Below are positions 34,572 to 42,502 of a stretch of 64,000 nt of DNA, in pieces; the stretch's first letter is position 1, and every line of letters begins with the position of its first letter. The notes beneath the pieces were generated by a model that saw only the letters and a program-made list of their open reading frames with translations, was not told the DNA's origin and did no database searches. Where the stretch lies: NCBI RefSeq assembly GCF_918697925.1, contig NZ_CAKKMF010000002.1, positions 1-64,000 on the forward strand. Reading direction: 5' to 3'. This stretch comes from Arthrobacter sp. Bi26. GTDB taxonomy: Bacteria; Actinomycetota; Actinomycetes; Actinomycetales; Micrococcaceae. The position numbers and the translations under genes are program-made.

Positions 34572-35828
34572 ATGAAGAACTGGGCAGGCAACCTCAACTA
34601 CTCATCAGCGGACGTTATGCGCCCGGCGTCGGTGGCTGAACTCGCCCGCGTGGTGGAGCGCGCCGACCGGGTCAAGGCCCTGGGATCGCGGCACTCCTTC
34701 AACCGCATGGGGGACACCGACGGTGTGCACGTGCTGCTGGACGCCCTGCCGCAGCACATCGAACTGGACTCAGAACGGAAGACGGTCCGCGTCAGCGGCG
34801 GCGTGAGCTACGGCGCCCTGTGCCGCACGTTGCAACAGTCCGGCGTCGCCATCCACAATCTGGCTTCGCTGCCCCACATTTCCGTGGCAGGAGCAGTCCA
34901 GACGGGCACCCACGGCTCTGGTGTGAACAACCCCGCCTTGGCCGGGGCGGTGGAGGGCATTGAGCTGGTCCGGCCCTCCGGCGAGCAGGTATCGCTGACC
35001 CGCGCGGACGGAGAGGAGTTTTTGGGCAGCGTGGTGGGTCTGGGCGCCCTTGGCATCGTCACCGGCCTCCAGCTTGCCGTCCGGCCGAGCTTCAGCATGC
35101 GCCAGCGTGTTTTGGAGAACCTGCCGTGGGAACGGGCACTGGCGGACTTCACTCAGCTGGTGTCCAGCGCCTACAGCGTGAGTCTATTCACCGATTACGC
35201 AGGCGATTGCATCAGCCAAGTCTGGCTCAAGGCGGTGGACTCGGAGCCTCCCATCGGTGAACTGTTCGGCGCCACGGCCGCCATCTGCCCCCGGCACCCT
35301 TTGCCGGGGATGTCGGCCGAGAACTGCACAGTCCAGATGGATGAGCCCGGGCAATGGCTGGACCGGCTGCCGCACTTCCGCCACGAGTTCACGCCCAGCA
35401 AGGGTGAGGAACTGCAGAGCGAATTCCTCCTGCCGCTGGAGCAGGCCCCTGCTGCACTCCAGGTGGTGCGGAGTCTGGCGGACAAACTTGCACCCCTGCT
35501 TTATGTCTCGGAAATCCGGACCGGCGCCGCAGATGAATTCTGGCTCAGCCCCTTCTACCGGCAGCAGAGCGTTGCCCTGCACTTCACCTGGAAGCCGCTG
35601 CAGCCGCAGGTGGAAGCCGTTCTGCCGCAGCTCGAGGACCTGCTTCGGCCGTTCGGGGCCAGGCCGCACTGGGGCAAGCTTTTCACGCCCGGCGGTCACG
35701 ACTGGGAGTCCCTCTACCCCCGCTTTGCGGACTTCCGCGCGCTGGCATCGGCGCACGATCCGGAGGGAAAATTCCGCAACGGGCTGCTGGACAGCATCCT
35801 CGGCGTCCCGGTGGTGAACTCACGCTAA
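34572..35828 (+). CDS. FAD-dependent alditol/xylitol oxidase
   Basis: 418 residues of the vanillyl-alcohol-oxidase family. The N-terminal FAD domain has VKALGSRHSFNRMGDT, whose histidine matches the covalently flavinylated residue of AldO/xylitol oxidase, then ISVAGAVQTGTHGSG. The C-terminal part ends DPEGKFRNGLLDSILG, as in alditol oxidases. The enzyme oxidises xylitol, sorbitol or arabitol with oxygen, releasing peroxide. The ATG at 34572 has GGAAAG upstream. Linkage to the LacI/arabinoside locus through a shared operator suggests pentitol use. Confidence 0.92.
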   Translation: MKNWAGNLNYSSADVMRPASVAELARVVERADRVKALGSRHSFNRMGDTDGVHVLLDALPQHIELDSERKTVRVSGGVSYGALCRTLQQSGVAIHNLASLPHISVAGAVQTGTHGSGVNNPALAGAVEGIELVRPSGEQVSLTRADGEEFLGSVVGLGALGIVTGLQLAVRPSFSMRQRVLENLPWERALADFTQLVSSAYSVSLFTDYAGDCISQVWLKAVDSEPPIGELFGATAAICPRHPLPGMSAENCTVQMDEPGQWLDRLPHFRHEFTPSKGEELQSEFLLPLEQAPAALQVVRSLADKLAPLLYVSEIRTGAADEFWLSPFYRQQSVALHFTWKPLQPQVEAVLPQLEDLLRPFGARPHWGKLFTPGGHDWESLYPRFADFRALASAHDPEGKFRNGLLDSILGVPVVNSR

Positions 35829-35875
35829 GCGGCTGGCCACACGGCTTAAGCGCTCCAGCACACACAACCAGTCCT

Positions 35876-35917
35876 GCAGACGGTCGACGGCGGGACGTCC
35901 CGCCGTCGTCCGTCTGC
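35876..35917. repeat. Palindrome-family copy B
   Basis: Twenty-base arms, beginning GCAGACGGTCGACGGCGGGA on the left, pair with one mismatch across a CG centre. It lies 48 bases after the alditol oxidase stop and could serve as its terminator. The core ACGGCGGGA-TCCCGCCGT is shared with copies A, D and E. Confidence 0.75.
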
Positions 35918-35922
35918 GTTTC

Positions 35923-36075
35923 TACGGCGCGGAACGGGGCCAGTCAGCCGCCGCCATCATCGAAGCGTTCAGCCCCGGCATGCAGGGCGGCCGGGCCATC
36001 GCCGAACTTGTCCTCGGCCTGGTCGACCCCACCGGGCGTCTCCCGATCTCCTTCGCCCGCCACGCCGGCGTTTGA
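35923..36075 (+). pseudogene. GH3 beta-glucosidase fragment
   Basis: The plus strand reads AAAIIEAFSPGMQGGRAIAE, then LVLGLVDPTGRLPISFARHAG before TGA. This is the conserved part of the GH3 C-terminal domain (AIVEAF-PG-x-x-GG...NPSGRLPISFPR). All other parts of the gene are missing. The first residues may come from the adjoining palindrome element rather than the glucosidase. The fragment sits between palindromes B and C. Confidence 0.7.
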
Positions 36076-36092
36076 GAAGTAGATACCTACCG

Positions 36093-36175
36093 AGCGGACG
36101 ACGGCGGCACGCGCCGGCGTCGTCCGCTTGCGTTTAGTGCCGCACTTTTACAGCGCCGACCGGCGGCGGAAACCC
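36093..36175. repeat. Palindrome-family copy C with SDR-tail remnant
   Basis: Arms AGCGGACGACGGCGGCA and CGCCGGCGTCGTCCGCT (36093-36128) are imperfectly complementary. Then come TTGCGTTTAGTGCCGC and TTACAGCGCCGACC, equivalent to the SDR-tail segment of copies A, E and F but more decayed. It lies 14 bases before the start of duplicated segment copy 2. Confidence 0.65.
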
Positions 36176-36188
36176 AGGTCCGCAACTA

Positions 36189-36881
36189 TCGGCGCGGCAT
36201 TAGAAATGCCAACTCCGCAACGCACAGTAAGAACATGAAATCACTACTAAGCGATGACGTCGTCGCCGTACGTGGCGTCTTAACAGATCACACCCGGTCG
36301 ATATTCATGCTCTTGGGCTAACAGGCCCGGAGTCTTGATCGCCTCAGGTCCGGTCCTCGGGTGGTGGGGTGGTGTCCGCCTCGGGGTTCGCGCCGCTGGT
36401 ACGCTGCGCATTCACGGCGGGGACCGGTTCCTCATGGGCCGGCCGAAAAAAGTGCCAGGCCGCGAGTCCCACGGTCACCGCGACGGCCACCGCCCCGGCG
36501 ATCAACCAGGCTTTCCCGGACGCTGTCCGCCTTGACTTAGCCGGCGCCGGGGCAACATTAGGTGCGACCCGCTTCAGACCTTCGTGGACACGGGGAACCA
36601 GAGTTTCCACTCCGCCGGCGAGTTCGTCAGCGAGCCGCCGCAGACCGGCCTGGATCCTCGGGGACGCGGATTCAATCCCGGCATCAAGCCCCTCGACCAC
36701 TTTTTGCAATGCCGCCTCGACCTCGGGAGTGGCCCACTCCTTCCCCTTGGTGAGCTGAGAAATGAGGTTCTCTGAAAGATGGCGGACCTGATCGGCCTGG
36801 GCCGTGGGTTTTGCCGTGCGCATCGGTGCCTCCTCGGTGTGATGAATGCCCATAGCCTACGGCGGCCGGCGCCATCGAAAA
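36189..36881. repeat. Copy 2 of the duplicated segment (kinase part deleted)
   Basis: It matches 12501-13619 in direct orientation, 23.7 kb apart. The kinase remnant here keeps only about 130 bases (ACATGAAATCACTACTAAGC onward, with frame changes), then jumps to the sequence equivalent to 13053. The membrane-protein gene is retained intact. Confidence 0.85.
36344..36823 (-). CDS. Single-span membrane protein with long amphipathic helix, paralogue 2
   Basis: 159 residues, very similar to the protein at 13079-13561: same ADQVRHLSENLISQLTKGKE helix, same basic SRRTASGKAWLIAGAVAVA anchor and a similar polar tail (NAQRTSGANPEADTTPP). The ATG at 36823 lies behind GGAGGCACC. Preservation of both open frames while the adjacent kinase decayed suggests selection for this protein. 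Function unknown. Confidence 0.8.
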   Translation of the reverse strand: MRTAKPTAQADQVRHLSENLISQLTKGKEWATPEVEAALQKVVEGLDAGIESASPRIQAGLRRLADELAGGVETLVPRVHEGLKRVAPNVAPAPAKSRRTASGKAWLIAGAVAVAVTVGLAAWHFFRPAHEEPVPAVNAQRTSGANPEADTTPPPEDRT

Positions 36882-36931
36882 AGGCCCCGTCGTTGACTCA
36901 TGGGAAGGTCCGCGTGGCCGGATTCGTTGCC

Positions 36932-37501
36932 TCATTTGTCTCGGGATGTGAGTTGAGCCGCTCCGAATGACACCGCGAATTGAACGCACCATAGATCGAC
37001 GGACTTGTACTTGGACAGATCAACGTCATCGGAGATTTTGTACACTTGGTTGCCTTGGTTTCCCTTGATTAAGCCGAGGTCAACGTGGTCGGCGGAGCCA
37101 GCGGTGAACCACCCGCCCGGTCCCTCCACCACGTCTGCGGCGCTCAGCCAGACGTGCACATCCGGCCCGTTGGAGGTGTCCAGACTCTCCAATGCAAGCA
37201 CGCGCGAGCCGTCCGGCTGTTCAATGATCCGAACGGCTCCGGTCGTCGTATGTTCATGGCTGATGAACGAACCTTCAGCGAGCTGGACCGGGCCGGAGGG
37301 CATCTCGGCAGTACTGGACCCGGATGGTTCTGCCTGCTCCGCGGAGGCGGCAACGAACGGGATCTCTTCATCCACCCGGACGTCGACAAACAGAAGCCAG
37401 GGTTTGAACACCGCCAGTCCGATAGCCAGCACAACAACGGCAACCGCCGCCGCGGCGATGACCCAGACCCGCTTGCGCCCACCGGACTTCACTGTGGACA
37501 T
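36932..37501 (-). CDS. Membrane-anchored DM13-domain protein
   Basis: 189 residues. One N-terminal span (VWVIAAAAVAVVVLAIGLAV) anchors an extracytoplasmic domain. From about residue 75 a DM13 domain is seen: GSFISHEHTTTGAVRIIEQ, LALESLDTSNGPDVHVWLS, and the closing SVDLWCVQFAVSFGAAQL with its cysteine. DM13 domains are thought to take part in redox or electron-transfer steps at the cell surface. The ATG at 37501 has GGGGAA upstream. It stands alone. Confidence 0.88.
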   Translation of the reverse strand: MSTVKSGGRKRVWVIAAAAVAVVVLAIGLAVFKPWLLFVDVRVDEEIPFVAASAEQAEPSGSSTAEMPSGPVQLAEGSFISHEHTTTGAVRIIEQPDGSRVLALESLDTSNGPDVHVWLSAADVVEGPGGWFTAGSADHVDLGLIKGNQGNQVYKISDDVDLSKYKSVDLWCVQFAVSFGAAQLTSRDK

Positions 37502-37701
37502 CTAGCATTCCCCGATAGTGAAAAGACTAGGTCCGAAGTTATCTGCGCTCATGAAACCATCGTCCGCGTGCTTATCGTTGCGGGCAACGGGCTGAACACG
37601 CCGGAAACACGGCCACGATGTTGGTGATGGTGAGGTTCGGGCGGCGGGCTCCTGGAGTCCACGCAGACCGCCGACTCCGTGCCCAGCGATTTCAGGCAGC
37701 C

Positions 37702-38472
37702 TCATATGCCTGGTTCTTCTTCCTCCGCCAGTCTGATCATGCGCAGTTCGTCCTCCACCGAATGGGAAGGCCAATAGCCCTTCGCCAGCTCACTTGCCCG
37801 GATTTTATCTGCTGCCGGTACGAGCTTGCCGAGCAGCCCGGCAGCCTGAAGCAGGGCGATCAGCGCTGTGGTCCTGGCATCGGGTGCCTTGACATCTGGC
37901 TTCGCGGCCTCGGTCGCCGAGGCGTCAGTCGGGGTGGAATCAGACGCCCCAGCCTCAGTCGTGATAACAGGCGCCTCAGCCTCAGCAGTGGCATCAGGCG
38001 CCTCGGCATCAGCCGGCGCACCGCCGAGTGCGGCCTGGATCTTTTTCAGGAGCGCCGCCTCCGGAGCGTGGTCCTTCTCCGGGTACCGCACGGTCCGGAA
38101 CAGACCCAGGTGTTTTTCGCCGACGTGTTCCACGATGCCCAGTGCCGCCATCCCTTCGTACACACGCTGCACTTCGGCGCGGCCCTCCAGCATGGAGACC
38201 CACCGCTTGGGAGTGTGGGGCCGAGACTTGCCCCGGATGAGTTCCAGTTCGTGCTGGAGGTCCGTTTGCGGGGAGGTGCCGGTAGCCCTGACGTGCTTCC
38301 CCTGCAGCCCGATTGCACCGATCAGGTCCAGCTCGGCCAATATCGCCCCTGCCATCGTGGTCCTGAGTGCGTACATCGGCACCGAAGGTTTGCCGTCTTG
38401 GTCGTTCGTTGCGAGAAGGAGGAAGGCCTGGGGAAGGTTCAGCTCCGCCACCTTCGGCGTTTCAGCGTTCAT
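37702..38472 (-). CDS. GPP34 (GOLPH3/Vps74-like) family protein with low-complexity insert
   Basis: 256 residues. The GPP34 fold is suggested by AELNLPQAFLLLATNDQDGK, RTTMAGAILAELDLIGAIGL and RVYEGMAALGIVEHVGEK; after the insert LIALLQAAGLLGKLVPAADK closes the helical bundle. In eukaryotes such proteins bind phosphoinositides; in actinobacteria the role is unknown. Residues about 150-205 form an Ala/Glu/Thr/Pro-rich stretch with repeated ATAEAEAP / DASATEAAK units, which is unusual for the family. The ATG at 38472 is the first in frame after a stop. Confidence 0.82.
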   Translation of the reverse strand: MNAETPKVAELNLPQAFLLLATNDQDGKPSVPMYALRTTMAGAILAELDLIGAIGLQGKHVRATGTSPQTDLQHELELIRGKSRPHTPKRWVSMLEGRAEVQRVYEGMAALGIVEHVGEKHLGLFRTVRYPEKDHAPEAALLKKIQAALGGAPADAEAPDATAEAEAPVITTEAGASDSTPTDASATEAAKPDVKAPDARTTALIALLQAAGLLGKLVPAADKIRASELAKGYWPSHSVEDELRMIRLAEEEEPGI

Positions 38473-38588
38473 ACGAACATGGTGGCGCGGTTGGGCAGCC
38501 GCCACAATGATGATTTACAAGCATCCACGTCGGCGTCTACGTCGCCCTGCCCCTGGCCAACCGCCTCCAACAGTTTCCGGCCCCAGTG

Positions 38589-38624
38589 AGCGGACGACGG
38601 CGGGACCTCCCGCCGTCGGCCGCT
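38589..38624. repeat. Palindrome-family copy D
   Basis: Arms AGCGGACGACGGCGGGA and TCCCGCCGTCGGCCGCT pair with one mismatch around CC. It is followed by CTGCCGGGGGCAGCGGC, a scrap that may derive from the same SDR-tail unit. It lies in the gap between the GPP34 and phosphodiesterase genes. Confidence 0.75.
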
Positions 38625-38718
38625 CTCGGCTGCCGGGGGCAGCGGCGTACACACTTGCGAAATCGGGTGCAGCCGCTGCTACATTCCGAAACTCTGCTGG
38701 ACCTAGTGGACCTTGGTC

Positions 38719-39570
38719 CTACGGCTGCTGGGCTTTGAGGAACCTTTCGAGTGCTGCGAGGTCGTCAGTGTTGACGTGGTCAACACCCGCCCGGTGAAGC
38801 TCGGTCCAAAGAGCTTCACGTGCCTCGCCCGGCTGGTCCGGAGTCGCCCAGAAGCGGACCCGGTGTCCCTTGGCGTGTGCGTCCGCGACATAGGCGTGGA
38901 GTTTGGCGCGTTCCGCCTCGGGCATCGGGCCAACACCCTGCCACGTGAACAGCTTTGTCCAGTTGTCACTGACCAGCGGCATGAGCGTTGACGGCATCCC
39001 GGAAGCAAGGTCGGCTGAGCGTCCGTCGAAGAACCCGTAGCGTTTGTCTTCCGCCTGCATGGTCATCAGCGGCCTGTTGCCGCTGATCACGGCGGTCACC
39101 GCGCCCGTGCTGACTTTGCCCTTGCTGTAACGGGTCATGAGAGCCGGGTGCTTGCTCAGTTCCTGCTCGATCGCAGCGTAGGTGCTCTCGCCGTCGCTCT
39201 TGATGTCTATCAGCAGCTGCAGGCTGCCGTCCCAGCCAGGATAGACGCTGTGGCCTTCCTGCTGGACAAGGTTGTCCAACGGATCCAGGTACAGGCTCGC
39301 CAGGGTCTTTCCAGGCTGCGCGTTCTCCCGGTCGTGTGCGACCAGAAGTTCTCCGTCAACTAGCCAAACGTCCGCCTCGACGCTGGTGAACCCATGCTCC
39401 AAGGCGTCAAACAGCGGACGGCCGTGCTCGTAGTCGTTGTGCGCATGGGCCTCCAGCAGCGGCTGGTCCAGCACAACATCCCGGGATGAGGTTGCGGCAG
39501 ACGAGGGGACGGCGATTCCGGTCAGGGACGTGAGGGCCACGAGCGCGGCGACAGCACTTTTGATAAGCAC
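38719..39570 (-). CDS. Secreted glycerophosphodiester phosphodiesterase / PI-PLC-like protein
   Basis: 283 residues with a Sec signal peptide (AVAALVALTSLTGIAVPSSAA, cleaved after about residue 26). The TIM-barrel active site is seen in LEAHAHNDYEHGRPLFDALE and SVEADVWLVDGELLVAHD, with the catalytic histidines and metal acids of the GDPD/PLC superfamily. The end DHVNTDDLAALERFL is typical of GDPD-like proteins. It probably hydrolyses phosphodiesters of lipid head groups outside the cell. It is monocistronic. Confidence 0.87.
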   Translation of the reverse strand: MLIKSAVAALVALTSLTGIAVPSSAATSSRDVVLDQPLLEAHAHNDYEHGRPLFDALEHGFTSVEADVWLVDGELLVAHDRENAQPGKTLASLYLDPLDNLVQQEGHSVYPGWDGSLQLLIDIKSDGESTYAAIEQELSKHPALMTRYSKGKVSTGAVTAVISGNRPLMTMQAEDKRYGFFDGRSADLASGMPSTLMPLVSDNWTKLFTWQGVGPMPEAERAKLHAYVADAHAKGHRVRFWATPDQPGEAREALWTELHRAGVDHVNTDDLAALERFLKAQQP

Positions 39571-39733
39571 GGGGTTCTCCTTGGTGCGGTTCAGGGGGCA
39601 TGGTTCAGCTCGACCGATCAGGCGCGCCGATGCCTCAAACAGGCTCCCCGATCCGCACTAACAGGGAAGGGCCACGCGGTGGAGGGCCGGTAAACAGCAG
39701 TGAACGGCCACGCTGAGCCGTTTGGAATCCAAC

Positions 39734-40618
39734 TTATTCAGGGTCGGCCTTACGGTGCCGGTGGTGCAGTTGATAGCTGTGGAACACGGCAGAAGAGGTA
39801 CTCCCCTCATGCCCGAAGTTCCCGCGGAGAACCTCGGCGAGATCCTCCAGCGCTGCGTATAGCATCCGTCCGGCGAAGCGGAGTTCTGCGTTGTCATGGT
39901 CCCGGGCTTCAGTAGCCAGGTGCTGTGCATACGTCACGGTGGCCGGCAGCGACCCCCTGCGCTCTGCTTCGTGGAAGTAGTAGGTTTCATGGAAGGACAG
40001 CAGGTCTATGCTCACCGATGCCACGTTTCCGGCCAGGGATTCGAGCAACACCGCGGCATGTGCCGGAGTCAGCGACGAGAGACCTTCGGCCCCGGCCGCT
40101 TCCCTGAACTGGCTCAGCCGGTGGGCCAAAGCCCGGCGACGGCTAAGGGCAGGGTAGGTCTGCAGTATCCAGGACACCGTAGCGGTTAGAAGCCCAAAAC
40201 CGGCCACGGCCTCGGCGGCCGCGACCAGCCTAAGCAGAGGCAGTGCCGGCACGATGTCACCGTAGCCGACTGTAGAGAGGGCGACCATCGAGATGTAGAG
40301 GGCTTCAGTGAAATCGCCGTGCTGCGCCACCCCGTCTCCGTACACGAATCCTGCAGGCAGAAACGGGAAATACACCAGAGCCCAGCCCAGAATAGCCAGG
40401 GCGGCCCAGGCACCGATCACGGCAGCCATGGCGAGAGGGGCTGCGATTGTCGATGCCCGTCCCCGGACTTTATTGGTTAACAGCCAGAGTCCCCGGATTA
40501 TCGCCTTGCAGACCGGGCCTGTCCCGCGCGGATACAGGAGTGTGTGGAAGACATCCGTGACCATCAGCAGAATCAGGCCTGCCCCGGCCATGATCCAGAG
40601 TGCGTCGGTGAAATCCAT
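39734..40618 (-). CDS. Two-pore-helix potassium channel
   Basis: 294 residues. Hydrophobic helices at the N-terminus (LWIMAGAGLILLMVTDVFH, AAPLAMAAVIGAWAALAILG) precede the pore loop ISMVALSTVGYGDIVPA, whose TVGYGD is the potassium selectivity filter, and the inner helix AAAEAVAGFGLLTATVSWI. The C-terminal half is a cytoplasmic helical domain without RCK motifs. It probably conducts potassium passively. It is a single gene with no obvious partner. Confidence 0.9.
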   Translation of the reverse strand: MDFTDALWIMAGAGLILLMVTDVFHTLLYPRGTGPVCKAIIRGLWLLTNKVRGRASTIAAPLAMAAVIGAWAALAILGWALVYFPFLPAGFVYGDGVAQHGDFTEALYISMVALSTVGYGDIVPALPLLRLVAAAEAVAGFGLLTATVSWILQTYPALSRRRALAHRLSQFREAAGAEGLSSLTPAHAAVLLESLAGNVASVSIDLLSFHETYYFHEAERRGSLPATVTYAQHLATEARDHDNAELRFAGRMLYAALEDLAEVLRGNFGHEGSTSSAVFHSYQLHHRHRKADPE

Positions 40619-40710
40619 GCTTCAGCTTAAGGGTCCGAAGCCCTCGCGTTACGGCACCCGGCGCGAGACCGTGGCCGCGCAAGTCAGAATAAGTCGGTAT
40701 TGACCTGCTG

Positions 40711-40800
40711 CCGCTCCCCTACAGCGCCGACCAGCCGCCGTCGGAGGCAAGGACGCGCCGTTGATGTTGGTCCCGTCGTCGCTGAGCAGGAAGGCCGTCC
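40711..40800 (-). pseudogene. SDR 3'-end remnant (palindrome-family copy F, palindrome lost)
   Basis: The minus strand reads TAFLLSDDGTNINGA and then, after a one-base slip, VLASDGGWSAL and a stop: the last about 27 residues of a classical short-chain dehydrogenase. The same segment occurs at 42389-42502. No palindrome is attached here. Confidence 0.7.
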
Positions 40801-40908
40801 TCTGGCCTGTGAGAACCGCCTCAAACCAATACGGGCGCAGCCGGGAGCCGGCCGCGGTGAGGTAAAGTTATCTGTTCGTAACATAATCTGACTGAAATGT
40901 GTTTGAAT

Positions 40909-41748
40909 ATGCCTGCAGACTCCACTACTGAAGACAAGCCGAAACAGTTCCTCGGACTAAGCGGCACCCAGACTATTGGCTCGGCTTTGGCAGCGGTGAC
41001 CTCTGCCTTGGTGGGGTCCTTTCTAGGCGTTGCCGGGACCCTTATCGGCGCCGCACTCGGCTCTATCGTTGCCACGGTGGGCGCCGCTCTCTATGCCCGA
41101 ACACTCAGTTCGGCCGCCGCCGTGGCATTGACGAAAATCCCTCAGCGACGCAGGGGCGGTCTGCCCGCTGACGACGGCGACGCGCTGGCCCCCAGCGCGC
41201 CGGCCGAGAGCGACGGACCTCGAGCCAAACGCGCGAGGTGGCAGTTGACACCGAAGACCTGGATCAAGCTCGGGGCGGTCAGTGCGGCCGCATTCGTGAT
41301 CGCGATGGTCGGTGTCACTGCAGTCGAATTCGGAACCAATAAGCCCATCTCCAGCCTTGTCTCGTCGACGTCGAGCATCGACGGCGGTGCGACCGGGCCC
41401 ACGACGACGCTGGGCACAGCATTGGGCGGCAACCCGACGGTCCCGGACGAGACGGACGCCTCGACGAAGGACGTGGCGGAAGTGCCTGGGCCAGTCGAGG
41501 AAGTACCTGGGAAAGTCGAGGAAGGCGCTAACAACGAACCGGGCCTGACGACGGACGGTAGCCCCAGTGGCGCGGACAGCGGCTCGGCCGGGACTGGAGA
41601 GCCGGCAGCCGACACATCAAGCGACACCCCCGCGGCGGACCCCGCCCCCGAAACCGTCCAGAGCCCGGAGCCTGCCCCCGCGACCGAGCAGACGTCGCCG
41701 CCCGAGGTGCTCTCGGATTCGGGATCGGCCGAGCAGCCCGCACCGTGA
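40909..41748 (+). CDS. Membrane protein with glycine-rich hairpin and acidic low-complexity tail
   Basis: 279 residues from ATG 40909 (an ATG at 40897 is also in frame; neither has a good ribosome site). A glycine-rich hydrophobic stretch of about 45 residues (SALVGSFLGVAGTLIGAALG) resembles pore-lining or holin-like helices. A basic loop follows, then a second span (LGAVSAAAFVIAMVGVTAVE). The last 120 residues are Pro/Glu/Asp/Thr/Ser-rich and probably lie outside the membrane. Family not recognised. Confidence 0.7.
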   Translation: MPADSTTEDKPKQFLGLSGTQTIGSALAAVTSALVGSFLGVAGTLIGAALGSIVATVGAALYARTLSSAAAVALTKIPQRRRGGLPADDGDALAPSAPAESDGPRAKRARWQLTPKTWIKLGAVSAAAFVIAMVGVTAVEFGTNKPISSLVSSTSSIDGGATGPTTTLGTALGGNPTVPDETDASTKDVAEVPGPVEEVPGKVEEGANNEPGLTTDGSPSGADSGSAGTGEPAADTSSDTPAADPAPETVQSPEPAPATEQTSPPEVLSDSGSAEQPAP

Positions 41749-41912
41749 TGGCGAAGATACGGATGCAGGCACGATAGGAAGCGCCTCTTCATCGGCACTG
41801 CGCGGCCACCGGTCCGCCTCACCGGGGCGCCTAACCTGTCAGTGATGGTGGGCCGGGGCGGCTGTGTGGTGGCGGCTGACTCATCCGACGAGGACCACCG
41901 GATTCTCAGCGG

Positions 41913-42218
41913 TCAGCCCGCGCCCTGGCCCTCGCGGGCCACCTCCTCCAGCATCCTGGCTGTCGGCGCTGCCGTCATGAGCTGCCCTATCACCTCGGGT
42001 TTGTCCCATACCTGGCTGCGCAGCCGTTCCAGAAAGCCGGTCGCGGCGTCCTTGGTGTCGAAGTCAAGGAGCACGGCCACGCTGTTCTGGTCCTCGGTAT
42101 CCCGGAACAAGCGGACAGACCGGGCGCCGGAGGCGGCGCGGCCTGCGGGATCCGTGTCGAACACTTTCTTGAAAGCCTCGTAGTCCCGGACCGGATAGCT
42201 AATCTGCAGCGTGAACAT
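41913..42218 (-). CDS. Small dimeric alpha-beta-barrel (ABM-like) protein
   Basis: 101 residues beginning MFTLQISYPVRDYEAFKKVF with SVRLFRDTEDQNSVAVLLDF and a helical tail. The beta-alpha-beta pattern with V-x-D-Y-x-x-F-K fits the ferredoxin-like fold of antibiotic-biosynthesis-monooxygenase and heme-degrading proteins. Length is normal for the family. A strong GAAGGGAAGGAA site precedes the ATG. Role unknown; it may be a small oxidoreductase or stress protein. Confidence 0.75.
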   Translation of the reverse strand: MFTLQISYPVRDYEAFKKVFDTDPAGRAASGARSVRLFRDTEDQNSVAVLLDFDTKDAATGFLERLRSQVWDKPEVIGQLMTAAPTARMLEEVAREGQGAG

Positions 42219-42344
42219 CGTCGTTCCTTCCCTCGGGCTGTGGCAGGGACCACGATAGGCCGTCCAGCGTCATCCCGGTAGGGCCGGAGGGCGGCCTCGA
42301 TCCGGTGCCGCGCTGCCCTCCTGACGCGTGTATCCGGGCCCCTA

Positions 42345-42502
42345 AGCGGACGACGGCGGGACTTCCCGCCGTCGTCCGCTGGCGTTATGGTGCCGCTCCC
42401 CCAAAGCGCGGACCAGCCGCCGTCGGACGCGAGGATGGCGCCGTTGATGTTGGTGCCGTCGTCGCTGGGCAGGAAGGTGACGGAGGCGGCAAGCTGCGCC
42501 AG
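42345..42502 (-). repeat. Palindrome-family copy E with best-preserved SDR-tail remnant
   Basis: Arms AGCGGACGACGGCGGGA and the exact complement form a perfect 17-base palindrome around CT (42345-42380). The adjoining minus-strand sequence reads AQLAASVTFLPSDDGTNING then AILASDGGWSALWGSG, the end of an SDR without its stop codon. It abuts the stop of the FAD dehydrogenase gene at 42503. Confidence 0.8.

Noticed and set aside
25473..42380. Palindromes considered as integron attC sites or phage attachment sites
   Set aside because: No integrase or integron promoter is seen, the arms lack attC core sites, and gene fragments next to them are decayed rather than cassette-like.
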